Positions 29,566 to 37,977 are shown, counted from the first letter of the stretch. The stretch: DNA of 64,000 nt from Candidatus Accumulibacter necessarius (GCA_017302435.1 JAFLDL010000022.1:16671-80670), one strand, 5' to 3'. Numbers and translations: made by a program. The notes: generated by a model not told the origin, from the letters alone.

Positions 29566-29814
29566 TAATTCGGGGACAGTACACATATCTCTAGGGGCTT
29601 TTGGCCGACGGTCGGCGGATCGTTGCTCGCGGTCGAGGTGACCGGGAGGATCTCCCTCTCACGGTCAGTTCTTTCTGCAAGCGTGCCGATCCACGCGCTG
29701 GGCCCTGTGAAACAAGGGACAGCCTCTCAATCGTCCCGCGAGTTCAAATCGCCCGATGAATCGGGCTCCTACAGCGTAATTTGGCGAGGCTAGGATGGGG
29801 TCAGGCGACACTTC
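29566..29814 (+). repeat. Family B element fused to a ugd 3' segment
   Basis: The end TAATTCGGGGACAGTACACA is followed by the body, a family A REP at 29749-29773, then GCGTAATTTGGCGAGGCTAG and AGGCGACACTTCG, where ugd sequence starts. The element lacks its usual right half. The same junction occurs at 34024. Confidence 0.8.
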
Positions 29815-30427
29815 GCTGGTGCGCCGCGGCATCGGCAGCGAACCGCGCATCGGCACGCACTTTCTCTACGCCGGTACCGGCTACGGCGGGTCGTGCTTTC
29901 CCAAGGATGTCAAGGCGCTGGTCCGCACCGGCCACGACATGGGCATCGACCTGCGCGTGCTGACTGCGGTCGAGGCGGCGAACGATAGCCAGAAGCGGGT
30001 GCTGGTCGACAAGGTCGTCGCGCGCTTCGGCGAGGATCTGCAGGGACGCCGCTTCGCCCTCTGGGGCTTGGCCTTCAAGCCGGACACCGACGACATGCGC
30101 GAAGCGCCGAGTCAGGTGATCGTGCACGAACTGCTGCGCCGCGGCGCGGCGATCCGGGCGTACGACCCGGTGGCGATGGACGAAGCGCGGCGGGTGTTCG
30201 GCGACCTGCCGGGGCTGAGCTTCGCCAGCCACCAGGCGGACGCGCTGCGCGATGCCGATGCACTGCTGATCGTCACCGAGTGGCGCGCGTTCAAGAGCCC
30301 GGACTTCGAGCAGATGCGGGCGCTGCTCAAGCAGCCGCTGATCTTCGACGGCCGCAACCTTTTCGACCCCGCCCTGGTCCGCGGCCTCGGGCTGGAGTAT
30401 CACGCGATCGGGCGCGGGGAGGCGTAA
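29815..30427 (+). pseudogene. ugd: ugd 3' segment, copy 2
   Basis: Encodes the C-terminal 204 residues of Ugd, nearly identical to 27561-28173, including the active-site [12 protein letters not shown] and the [17 protein letters not shown] region. The NAD-binding half is absent and no start codon or ribosome site serves it, so no working enzyme is expected. The frame is nonetheless undamaged over its whole length, so the copy is recent or its sequence is conserved by gene conversion. The stop TAA again coincides with the start of a family B element. Confidence 0.9.
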
Positions 30428-30746
30428 TTCGGGGACAGTATATTTATCTCTGGGTGCTTCTGGCCGCCAGTCGGCGGATTGTTGTGGGCAGTTGAGGTGA
30501 TCGGGAGGATCGTCACCTCACGGTCAGTTCAAATCGCCCGATGAATCGGGCTCCTACAGCGTAATTGTGGGGCGTGCCCGCCAAGCGCTGCCCTGAGGTT
30601 GCTTCAATCCACCCCAGCCCGTCGTGTCAGCGGGGGGTATGACCAATTACCCCGCGGGTGGTTGTTGCGAAGGTGGCGCTGGAGGGGTGAGGGCGGCGGC
30701 GGGTGAGCTGTCCGAGCTTGCCATTGAGTATACCGTCACCGAATTA
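30425..30746 (+). repeat. Family B non-autonomous element, near full length
   Basis: Left end TAATTCGGGGACAGTATATT and right end GAGTATACCGTCACCGAATT are inverted copies around a 322-bp unit. Inside are the GGCCGNCAGTCGGCGG hairpin, a family A REP (30534-30558), CTTCAATCCACCCCAGCCC and GAGCTGTCCGAGCTTGCC. No open reading frame of note. A short GTCACCGAATTA duplicate follows the right end. Confidence 0.85.
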
Positions 30747-30861
30747 GCGTCACCGAATTAGCAATTCGCAAGGGTCACTGGTTACCCCATAGCCCAGTTG
30801 GCGTGATCCATTCGGGCCGCCGCGGACAGGAATGCGGTCGGCCCGTCGCAGCAGGGGGTGT

Positions 30862-31884
30862 TCAGGATCGCTCGACGAACACGGCGTCCAGGGTCTGTGC
30901 GTCGAGCACGTGCTTCGCCCACGCCTCCAGGCGCTCCGGTTCAGCGCCTGCGAGCTGGCTCTCAACCCAGGGCGGTAAGGCTCCGAAGCGCCAGGTCAAC
31001 AACTGCTTCAGCAGCCGTGCTTCGCCTTGCTCGATTCCCTGCTCGATTCCCTTTTCAATTCCCCTTTCGATCCCTTTTTCGATCCCTTTTTCGATCCCTC
31101 TCTCCATCGCCTGTTGTTCCCATTGCTCGGCAATCGTCAGCATCAGTTCACCTCCACCACTCAAAGTTTCTGTCACTACCTGGCGCAACTCGTCACCGCT
31201 CAAGCGGTCGATGCTCGCCGCCTGCGCCAGGTACCGTAAAAGCGTACGGACATAGTCCAACCCGATTGAGCTCTGCGCGAGGTCCCGCAGCAGTCCCAGA
31301 ATTTCCGGCAGCCGCTCGCTCAACTCGTTCCGGAAGATGTACTTCAGGGTCAGCAGCGCCGTATGCAGCATGACCGCACCCTGCAGCTCGTCGTCCCGGT
31401 ATCCGCTCAAGTCGATCAGGTGATAGATACAGGCCGGCACATAGGCGCGCAGGGCCGGAGCGTCTTCTACCTCATCGGCGAATTGCCGGCTGACGCGCCA
31501 GGTCGCCGTGCCGTGATAGACCACGACCGGTACGACAACGGGCAGGCGGCCGGAATTCCCGGCGTTCAGCCATTGTTCCCAGATCCGCACGCGGTAACGC
31601 AGGAGGTCCAGGCCGATTCGCGACTCGACGTAGCTCTTGTGTTCGAACAGCACGTGTACATAGCCGGTTCCGCCGCTGCAGAGATCAACGGTGTACAGCA
31701 GGTCCGCGGGATGCAGCGCAAGTTCCGGATCGAGAAACGAATCCTTGGCCGTGCGCAAGGTCTTCCAGTCCAGTGCCTGTCCGGCTGCCGCCGGCAGATA
31801 ACGTTCCAGGAACTCCGCCGCTACCTCGGTCCGCCCGAACACCGCCTTGAAAAAGCGGTCGTGAGGGCTATTCAACGCCGTCAT
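30862..31884 (-). CDS. Rpn-family recombination-promoting nuclease (transposase_31)
   Basis: A 340-residue protein with the Rpn N-terminus SPHDRFFKAVFGRTEVAAEF and the catalytic strand YVHVLFEHKSYVESRIGLDL (E and K of FEHKS), then RLPVVVPVVVYHG. A GIEKGIEKGIERGIEKG run at about residues 263-290 and a DUF4351 tail follow. It is intact, unlike the fragment at 8710. The repeats are coded by 12-bp DNA units, as in the gene at 7598 but with a different consensus. It is the only minus-strand gene in the 15-40 kb part that is not a remnant. Confidence 0.88.
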   Translation of the reverse strand: MTALNSPHDRFFKAVFGRTEVAAEFLERYLPAAAGQALDWKTLRTAKDSFLDPELALHPADLLYTVDLCSGGTGYVHVLFEHKSYVESRIGLDLLRYRVRIWEQWLNAGNSGRLPVVVPVVVYHGTATWRVSRQFADEVEDAPALRAYVPACIYHLIDLSGYRDDELQGAVMLHTALLTLKYIFRNELSERLPEILGLLRDLAQSSIGLDYVRTLLRYLAQAASIDRLSGDELRQVVTETLSGGGELMLTIAEQWEQQAMERGIEKGIEKGIERGIEKGIEQGIEQGEARLLKQLLTWRFGALPPWVESQLAGAEPERLEAWAKHVLDAQTLDAVFVERS

Positions 31885-31985
31885 GTGCGATCTCCGCCAA
31901 CTCGCTGAAGCTTCATCCTATCACTGTCAGGACTGACGTCGCCACTCTGAACAAGAGAAAACTCGGGGCCGGTGCACTCAACTGA

Positions 31986-32051
31986 CCACCAGCCCTCGCA
32001 ACCTGGCCTACGCTTTGCGCCAGGGGGATACGCTGTTATTCGCCACCGAAT
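31986..32051 (+). repeat. Direct repeat, left copy
   Basis: CCACCAGCCCTCGCAACCTG ... GGGGGATACGCTGTTATTCG then CCACCGAATG. A related segment lies at 32867-32935. The pair brackets the transposase and ATPase remnants between them. Confidence 0.6.
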
Positions 32052-32062
32052 GAAGTGATTTC

Positions 32063-32140
32063 AAGGAATACCGTGACAGTATCCATAACTCTGGGAATAC
32101 GGTGACAGTGGGAATACGGTGACAGTATCCATAACTCGAA
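32063..32140 (+). repeat. Degenerate family B ends in tandem
   Basis: Three GGAATACNGTGACAGT units, two with the TATCCATAACTC continuation, lie within 78 bp. They look like eroded family B ends with C replacing the usual A in TATA. Confidence 0.55.
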
Positions 32141-32260
32141 GTGGTGTGAAGCCCAGGCAGCGAGCGGTCGGCCGGCACCAAAGGCCAGATGCTTGATCTG
32201 CTCACCGACCCCCTGCAGCGGGCCGATGTAATGGGAGTCGGTGATCAGATGGTCGAAGAG
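32141..32260 (-). pseudogene. DUF4338-type transposase fragment
   Basis: On the minus strand the frame reads DSHYIGPLQGVGEQIKHLAF then GAGRPLAAWAS, the conserved HYLG...YLVFD.GRPLA core of DUF4338 proteins linked to certain IS elements. Only about 40 codons remain. Confidence 0.55.
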
Positions 32261-32394
32261 TCCCTCCAGCGGCGTGCGGCGAACCGCCCGCAGTTCAACC
32301 GGGCGTAGGGCGTCGAGACGGCTTTCCAGTGGCGTTCGGTCCACCCCCGCCGGCAAGCGGCCGGCGCCGAGCGATGGCGTTGTTCGGCGGGCGG

Positions 32395-32580
32395 TGGCGT
32401 ACCGCGGGCAGGCGGATGTGTTCGGCCCGGTGGAGGACGAGCAGCAAACTGCAGCTGAGTTCGACGAAGGCTGGTGACTGCGGCGAGGTCCGCTCGCCTC
32501 CGGCCCGATCTCGATCTCCGATGTCAGCACCTTGAAGCTGCGTCCGATGTCTGCGAGCGACCTGTAACTTGTGACCACCG
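32395..32580 (-). pseudogene. Possible IS1634-type transposase fragment
   Basis: On the minus strand SYRSLADIGRSFKVLTSEIE resembles the YKSLADVERGFRVLKSEIEI segment of IS1634/IS4-group transposases. After a frameshift, CSLLLVLHRAEHIRL resembles the following membrane-like helix. The remnant is short, and the assignment is by motif only. Confidence 0.4.
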
Positions 32581-32675
32581 CGTCGGGTGGCACTGGATTG
32601 CCACGTCGGCTGCGCCTCCTCGCCATGAGGGTGGGTATCGGTAATCGGAGCGGCGTGGCCCTGCCGGTGCTGTAG

Positions 32676-32845
32676 TCAGCCTTCGGCAACTTGGGTTGCC
32701 AGTTCGAGCAGTGAGACGGCCTGGATGTCGTGGGCCATTCGATAGCGTTCCTGGCCGGGATAGACGACGAACTTGCGCGCGGGGGCCAGGTCTTCACAGG
32801 CGGCATGAAAGCCGCGTTCGACTTTTGGATTGAGGCTGAGGGAAA
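32676..32845 (-). pseudogene. C-terminal fragment of an AAA+ ATPase with DUF4143
   Basis: The minus-strand frame reads PKVERGFHAACEDLAPARKF then VVYPGQERYRMAHDIQAVSL, the end of the archaeal-type ATP-binding proteins that carry DUF4143. The gene is cut at its 5' side by a family B end at 32847. ATPase motifs are absent. Confidence 0.6.
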
Positions 32846-32846
32846 C

Positions 32847-32866
32847 GGGGACAGTATAGTTAACTG
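32847..32866 (+). repeat. Family B end matching the RAYT-B element terminus
   Basis: GGGGACAGTATAGTTAACTG is identical over 19 bases to the inverted repeat of the RAYT-B element (39253), closer than the TATATTTATC ends of the non-autonomous copies. It may be a footprint of that element. Confidence 0.7.
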
Positions 32867-32935
32867 CCCCACCAGCCCTCGCAACTTCCCCGGCGTTGCG
32901 TTAGCCGGATACGCTGTTGATCGCCACTGAATGCG
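32867..32935 (+). repeat. Direct repeat, right copy
   Basis: CCCACCAGCCCTCGCAACTT ... GCCGGATACGCTGTTGATCG then CCACTGAATG, related to 31986-32051. Confidence 0.55.
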
Positions 32936-33291
32936 TCTACAGCGGCATGCCCTTCGCCGAATGCGACAAGGTCGATCACCTGGTCAGCTGCGACCAGGAA
33001 GGTCAACGAGCTGATGGCGCACACCTACAGCCATCTCTGTCGCTTGCCGAACACTGGCCTGCGCTTCTTCACCGTAAACCGGTGCCCCTGATGGACTTCA
33101 TCGGCTGTCTCGATGAGCGGGTTGGGCGCCAGGCTGCGAAGCGCATGCTGCCGATGGAGGCGGGCGACGTGGCGGCCACGTGCGCCGACACCGCCGCCCT
33201 TGAACCATGGATCGACTTCGCGCCGAGCACACCGCCGTCTGCGGGCATAGTGCGCTTGGTCGATTGGTCTCGCCACTACTACCAGGTCTGA
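32936..33291 (+). pseudogene. Degenerate second copy of the UDP-glucuronate-type epimerase
   Basis: The frame reads [14 protein letters not shown], then after a jump [20 protein letters not shown] and DVAATCADTAALEPWIDFAP to the end DWSRHYYQV. This matches the last third of the epimerase at 25819 with an internal deletion of the segment that carries the donor-binding loop. The nucleotide-binding start is missing. It is followed by a ugd copy in the same order and with the same 18-bp spacing as the intact pair, so the epimerase-ugd pair was duplicated as a unit. Confidence 0.88.
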
Positions 33292-33309
33292 AAGGAAAGT
33301 TTTCCTCCG

Positions 33310-33844
33310 AGGAAAGTCACCGTTATTGTCACCGGCCAGGTTGGTCTGGTCACCGGCGCTTGCCTGTCGGAAATGGGCAACCACGCGCTCTGTCTGGATG
33401 TGGACGAGCGCAAGAGCGAGATCCTCAACAACGGCGGCATCCCGATCCATGAGCCCGGTCTGGAAGAGATGATCAAGCGCAATGCCGCCGATGGCCGGCT
33501 GCAATTCACCATCGACATTGCCGCCGCGGTGCATCACGGGACGCTGCAGTTCATCGGCGTCGGCACGCCGCCCGACGAGGACGGTTCGGCCGATCTCCAG
33601 TACGTGCTGGCCGCGGCGCGCAGCATCGGCCAGCACATGACCGACTACAAGGTGATCGTCGACAAGAGCACGGTGCCGGTCGGCACCGCCGACCGGGTGC
33701 GCGCCGCGGTGCAGGCGGTGCTGGCGGAACGTGGCGTCAGCGTGGACTTCGCCGTCGTCAGCAACCCGGAGTTTCTCAAGGAAGGCGCCGCGGTCGACGA
33801 CTTCATGCGCCCCGACCGCATCATCATCGGGGCGGACGACGAGG
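33310..33844 (+). pseudogene. ugd: ugd 5' segment, copy 3, start codon lost
   Basis: Aligns with 26845-27379 of the intact ugd. The ATG is changed to AGG at 33310 and the first glycine-rich loop is altered ([12 protein letters not shown] for [12 protein letters not shown]), so the NAD site is damaged. From about 33373 the frame is clean through [20 protein letters not shown], then stops at ADDEA where a family B element is inserted. The active-site half resumes at 34025. Confidence 0.9.
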
Positions 33845-33848
33845 CATG

Positions 33849-34024
33849 TAATTCGGGGACAGTATATTTATCTCGGGGTGCTTCTGGCCGACAGTCGGCG
33901 GATTGTTGCTCGCGGTCGACGTGGCCGGGAGGATTTCCACCTCACGGTCAGTTCAAATCGCCCGATGAATCGGGCTCCTACAGCGTAATTTGGCGAGGCT
34001 AGGATGAGGTCAGGCGACACTTCG
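33849..34024 (+). repeat. Family B element separating two ugd segments
   Basis: TAATTCGGGGACAGTATATT at the left, a GGCCGACAGTCGGCGG hairpin, a family A REP at 33958-33982, then GCGTAATTTGGCGAGGCTAG up to the ugd junction. About 180 bp of ugd (equivalent to 27380-27560) is missing across this point. Confidence 0.82.
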
Positions 34025-34599
34025 CTGGTGCGCCACGGCATCGGCAGCGACCCGCGCATCGGCACGCACTTTCTCGACGCCGGCACCGGCTACGGCGGAT
34101 CGTGCTTTCCCAAGGATGTCAAGGCGCTGGTCCGCACCGGCCACGATATGGGCGTTGATCTGCGGGTGCTGACTGCGGTCGAAACGGCGAACGATAGCCA
34201 GAAGCGGGTGCTGGTCGACAAGGTCGTCGCCCGTTTTGGGGAGAATCTGCAGGGGCGCAGCTTTGCCCTCTGGGGCCTGGCCTTCAAGCCGGACACCGAC
34301 GACATGCGCGAAGCGCCGAGTCGGGTGATCGTACACGAACTGCTGCGCCGCGGCGCGGCGATCCGGGCGTACGACCCGGTGGCGATGGACGAAGCGCGGC
34401 GGGTGTTCGGCGACCTGCCGGGGCTGAGCTTCGCCAGCCACCAGGCGGACGCGCTGCGCGATGCCGATGCGCTGCTGATCGTCACCGAGTGGCGCGCGTT
34501 CAAGAGCCCGGACTTCGAGCAGATGCGGGCGCTGCTCAAAGAGCCGCTGATCTTCGACGGCCGCAACCTCTTCGACCCCGCCCTGGTCCGCGGCCTGCG
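34025..34599 (+). pseudogene. ugd: ugd 3' segment, copy 3
   Basis: Nearly identical to 29815-30399 and to the intact gene from 27561 on, including [16 protein letters not shown] and [17 protein letters not shown]. It ends at LVRGLR, before the last 14 residues, where family B sequence begins. The upstream junction is the same as in copy 2, so both derive from one already truncated cassette. Confidence 0.9.
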
Positions 34600-34846
34600 T
34601 AATTCGGGGACGCGTAATTCGGGGACAGTATATGTATCTCTGGGTGCTTCTGGCCGACAGTCGGCGGATTGTGGCTCGCGGTCGACGTGGCCGGGAGGAT
34701 TTCCACCTCACGGTCAGTTCAAATCGCCCGATTAATCGGGCTCCTACAGCGTGATATGGGGCGTGAATCGGGGACAGTATATGTAACTCGAAGGGCTGGG
34801 CGGTTCGGGCTTGCGGGCTTGCAATTGAGTATACTGTCACCGAATT
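34600..34846 (+). repeat. Family B non-autonomous element, variant right half
   Basis: Starts with a tandem 15-bp stutter of the end (GCGTAATTCGGGGAC twice). It carries a REP with one change (CCCGATTAATCGGG, 34734-34758), a second internal family B end at 34770, and the right end GAGTATACTGTCACCGAATT at 34827-34846. Confidence 0.82.
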
Positions 34847-34875
34847 CCGTCCACCGTATTCGCTACCGCGGGCGG

Positions 34876-34902
34876 GAAAAAGGCGACAGTATACTTAATT
34901 TC
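34876..34902 (+). repeat. Family B end (solo)
   Basis: AAAGGCGACAGTATACTTAA, just outside the ISAs1 insertion. Confidence 0.55.
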
Positions 34903-35003
34903 ATCTTCGCCGAGCGCCAGGCATCCTCTCGCGCAGGGCAATCGCATGAATGCCATCGTCGTGAACCCTCCGAAATAATCGTTTACGCTCAACGAGTTAC
35001 AAA

Positions 35004-35044
35004 GGGGCTGTTCACAGCCCCCTGATTTGTGTAGTTTTCTGTCT
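35004..35044 (+). terminator. Terminator-like hairpin inside the ISAs1 left end
   Basis: GGGGCTGT-TC-ACAGCCCC is a perfect 8-bp stem. It is followed after a few bases by a T-rich tract ending TGTCTTTTT. It sits between the IS end and its transposase and could block read-through from outside. Confidence 0.5.
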
Positions 35045-35058
35045 TTTTGGGGTTTTCC

Positions 35059-36189
35059 ATGAGGGCAGAAAGCAAGTTCCGGTTGGTTGACGTCTGGGTG
35101 GGCGTGCGCGATCCGAGGCAGAGTACGAAGGTCGAGCACGACCTGATCGAGTTGCTGGTGGTTGCAGTCAGTGCGGTCCTGTCAGGGGCCGACACCTTTG
35201 TCGAAATCGAGGCTTGGGCGAAAGAGAAGCTGGAGTGGTTGCGGGAGTATCTGAAACTCGAACAGGGCATCCCCTCGCACGACACCTTTGGCCGGGTCTT
35301 TGCGGCGATTGATCCCGACGAATTCGGGGCGGCCTTCGTGCGCTGGGTGGGCCAGGTGTTGCCCGTGCTGGCAAACGGCGACGTGGTGGCCATCGACGGC
35401 AAGACCAGTCGTCGGTCGGGAAAGGTGGGCGCCACCCCCCTTCACCTGGTCAGCGCCTTTGCGGCCCAAGCGGGTGTGGTGCTGGGGCAGCGCGCGACCG
35501 CCGAGAAGTCGAACGAGAAGACCGCCATCCCGGAACTGCTGGCGACCTTGGCACTGCAAGGCAGCATCGTCACCATCGATGCGATGGGCACGCAGCCGAA
35601 CATTGCGCAGGCCATTCGGGACCGCGGCGCGGACTACCTCCTGGCCGTCAAGGACAATCAGCCCAGGCTGGCCGAATCGATCGACGACTTCTTCATCGCC
35701 TTCGAGGCGGCACCAGCCAAGACGCCCCACCAGTTCCACGAAGTCGTCGAGAAGGATCATGGCCGGATCGAAGTGCGTCGCTGCTACGTCTTCAACCAGC
35801 TGGACTGTCTGCACGCCCCTGAGCGCTGGCCAGACCTGAAATCGTTTGTGGTGATCACCACCGAACGGACGATCAGAGGAAAAGCGACTTCGACTGAACG
35901 GCGCGTGTATCTCAGTAGCTTGCCACCTGACGCTCAGCGCATGAATCAGAGCGTCCGCCAGCACTGGCGTGTCGAGAACAGTCTGCACTGGTGCATGGAC
36001 GTGGTCTTTGGCGACGACCAGATGCGGGCCCGTATCGATCATGCCGCTCACAACCTCGCCGTCGTGCGCCAATTCGTCTTGAATCTCATCCGCCTCTCCC
36101 AGGTCAAGCGCAAGGGCGGCCTCAAGGTTCAGCGCCTCATCGCCGCCACCTCCGATACCTTCCGCGCGGAACTGCTCGGTCTTGTATAA
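35059..36189 (+). CDS. ISAs1 family transposase
   Basis: A 376-residue DDE transposase of the H-repeat/ISAs1 group: VVAVSAVLSGADTFVEIEAW, IPSHDTFGRVFAAIDPDEF, AIDGKTSRRSG (first Asp), ITIDAMGTQPNIAQAIRDRG-type segment (second Asp) and NSLHWCMDVVFGDDQMRAR (the Glu side, HWRVENSLHW). The frame is intact from ATG 35059; GTG 35047 is possible. The nested IS inserted two bases past its stop, so the transposase may still be active, but the element's right end is now displaced. Confidence 0.92.
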   Translation: MRAESKFRLVDVWVGVRDPRQSTKVEHDLIELLVVAVSAVLSGADTFVEIEAWAKEKLEWLREYLKLEQGIPSHDTFGRVFAAIDPDEFGAAFVRWVGQVLPVLANGDVVAIDGKTSRRSGKVGATPLHLVSAFAAQAGVVLGQRATAEKSNEKTAIPELLATLALQGSIVTIDAMGTQPNIAQAIRDRGADYLLAVKDNQPRLAESIDDFFIAFEAAPAKTPHQFHEVVEKDHGRIEVRRCYVFNQLDCLHAPERWPDLKSFVVITTERTIRGKATSTERRVYLSSLPPDAQRMNQSVRQHWRVENSLHWCMDVVFGDDQMRARIDHAAHNLAVVRQFVLNLIRLSQVKRKGGLKVQRLIAATSDTFRAELLGLV

Positions 36190-36191
36190 GA

Positions 36192-37685
36192 GAGCCTCTT
36201 GCAAAACTCGCTATCCAGCCGAATTTTTCCGTGCAAGGGGTTGGCAATGGGGGTGGCTGGCGGCCACTTCTGGCATGATTGGAGAGTGGAAACCCTGATC
36301 ACGCCTGCCATGACGAACGATAGCATAGCTTGCCGGACGATGGATCGCTGGAATGTGGTGCAGCACGAACTGATCCCGGAACTTGAGGCGCGCTGGGGCG
36401 CGATGACGCCGAAGCTGGAACGGGTGATCCACATTCTCGAGTGGGTGCGGATCGAGGAGTTCACGGCGGTGTCGTGGTGTGGTGTCGGCCGTCCGCCGTT
36501 TGAGCGGGCGTGGCTGGCGAACGCCTTTGTCGCCAAAGCGGTACTGGGGATGACGACGACCGTGGGGCTGATTGAGCGCCTGATGATCGACCGTGCGCTG
36601 CGCCGCATCTGTGGTTTCCCGCTACACAAGGCGCTGCCTTCCGAGGCCACCTTCTCGCGCGCCTTCGACGAGTTTGCCGGAGGGAGCCTGGGCCAACGAG
36701 TCCATGAATCCCTGATCAAGGAACATCTGGGAGATCAACTGATCGGGCATCTCAACCGCGACGGGACGGCCATCGAGGCCCGCGAACGCCCCGCGCGCAA
36801 CGGCAAAGCCGCAGAGAAAGGAGCCGCCACGACCCAGCCCACGCTGTTGGCGACCGAAGAGAGCCCTGCCGCGCCGACAAGCACGCTGGCACCGCCGGCG
36901 CTGGCGAGAAAGCGGGGCCGCCCGCGGCGGGGCGAAGCGCGTCCGGCGGCGAAGGCCTCCCCGATCGAGCGCCAGCGCGGGCAAACCTTGGCGCAAATGC
37001 TCCACGAGATTCCCACCGCGTGTGATCGCGGCACGAAGTGTAATGCGCAGGGCTACAAGAACAGTTGGACCGGCTACAAGCTGCATCTCGACACCGCCGA
37101 CTGTGGTGTCCCCATCTCAGCGCTCCTTTCCAGTGCTTCGATGCATGACAGCCTCGCCGCCATTCCCCTGTCGTTGATCAGCGCCGAGCGCGTCACCAAC
37201 CTCTATGACCTCATGGATGCGGCCTATTGCAGCACCGAGTTGCGCGCGCACAGCAAGAGCCTCGGGCACGTTCCCCTGATCGACCACAACCCGCGACGCG
37301 GTGAGAAGATCGAATTCTCCCCGGCCGAAGCGATCCGCTACAACGAGCGGAGCGCCGCCGAGCGGAGCAACGCCCGCCTCAAGGATGAGTTCGGTGGCCG
37401 GAACATCAGGGTCAAGGGCCACACCAAGGTGATGGCCCACCTGATGTTCGGCCTCCTCGCGCTGTCCGCTGACCAATTGATGCGATTACGACGATGACCC
37501 CCAGCCTTCGCTCTCTGAACGCGGTGCATTCGAGGAGTGCAGGAGGGGGTTCGCACCGGATTCCGAAAACGATGCCCTCAGGTTAGCCGCTCAGCCGGAC
37601 AGGCTTCGCTCGCAACAAAAATCGCTCCCGGAGAGCGAATGCTGCGGCGCAGCAACTCGCACCGGGGGAGTTTTGCAAGAGGCTC
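36192..37685 (+). mobile_element. IS5/IS1182-like insertion sequence nested in ISAs1
   Basis: A 1494-bp element bounded by a perfect 18-bp inverted repeat, GAGCCTCTTGCAAAACTC. AAGA flanks both sides (36188-36191 and 37686-37689) as the target duplication. Removing it restores a continuous ISAs1 right end, which gives the order of the two insertions. Confidence 0.92.
36310..37497 (+). CDS. DDE transposase (DUF772 N-terminal domain)
   Basis: A 395-residue transposase. The N-terminal DUF772-like part reads RPPFERAWLANAFVAKAVLG and LIERLMIDRALRRICGFP, with LPSEATFSRAFDEFAGG. The DDE domain has HLNRDGTAIEARERP (first Asp), LYDLMDAAYCSTELRAHSKS (second) and AAERSNARLKDEFGG (Glu). An insert rich in Ala, Pro and Arg (about residues 175-225) separates the first two. 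The frame is open further upstream, but ATG 36310 or ATG 36340 is more likely because the earlier codons lie close to the IS end. It appears intact. Confidence 0.85.
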   Translation: MTNDSIACRTMDRWNVVQHELIPELEARWGAMTPKLERVIHILEWVRIEEFTAVSWCGVGRPPFERAWLANAFVAKAVLGMTTTVGLIERLMIDRALRRICGFPLHKALPSEATFSRAFDEFAGGSLGQRVHESLIKEHLGDQLIGHLNRDGTAIEARERPARNGKAAEKGAATTQPTLLATEESPAAPTSTLAPPALARKRGRPRRGEARPAAKASPIERQRGQTLAQMLHEIPTACDRGTKCNAQGYKNSWTGYKLHLDTADCGVPISALLSSASMHDSLAAIPLSLISAERVTNLYDLMDAAYCSTELRAHSKSLGHVPLIDHNPRRGEKIEFSPAEAIRYNERSAAERSNARLKDEFGGRNIRVKGHTKVMAHLMFGLLALSADQLMRLRR

Positions 37686-37786
37686 AAGATTCATGCAATT
37701 GCCCTGTCCTCTCGCGAGCTATCGTGGCGGCGTTTTCCTGTAACCGCGAGAAACCATTGCTCGCGGCTACGCGCACCGCCGAAGTC

Positions 37787-37855
37787 GAGCCGGTGATCCT
37801 GGATGATCGCGACCGCTTTGACCCGGTGCTGGTGCGCGAGCCGGGTGTGGAGTAC
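37787..37855 (+). pseudogene. Tail fragment of a fourth ugd-like gene
   Basis: Twenty-three codons, EPVILDDRDRFDPVLVREPG then VEY, align with [20 protein letters not shown] plus LEY at the end of Ugd. It differs from the other copies and lies just beyond the ISAs1 target site. Its 5' part is not seen on the far side of the IS, so it was already truncated. Confidence 0.6.
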
Positions 37856-37935
37856 CCCACGGGAGGGTGTGGGGCGTGGTTTCCGGGGGGGCGCAGCAGC
37901 GGCTGGGCGGTCGAAGTGGGCCATCGCTATTGGTA

Positions 37936-37976
37936 TTGAATATACTGTCACCGTATTAGGGCGTCACCGTAATAGG
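37936..37976 (-). repeat. Family B right end with stutter
   Basis: TTGAATATACTGTCACCGTA followed by TTAGGGCGTCACCGTAATAG: the terminal GTCACCG(T)A motif is repeated once. Confidence 0.7.
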
Positions 37977-37977
37977 G

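Larger units (their letters stand above)
34934..37706 (+). mobile_element. ISAs1-family element interrupted by another IS
   Basis: Ends CAGGGCAATCGCATGAAT (34934) and the complement of ATTCATGCAATTGCCCTG (ending 37706) form an 18-bp inverted repeat with one mismatch. Both sides are flanked by TCCTCTCGCG (34924-34933 and 37707-37716), a 10-bp target duplication. Without the nested IS the element is about 1275 bp, the usual size for ISAs1. Confidence 0.92.
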
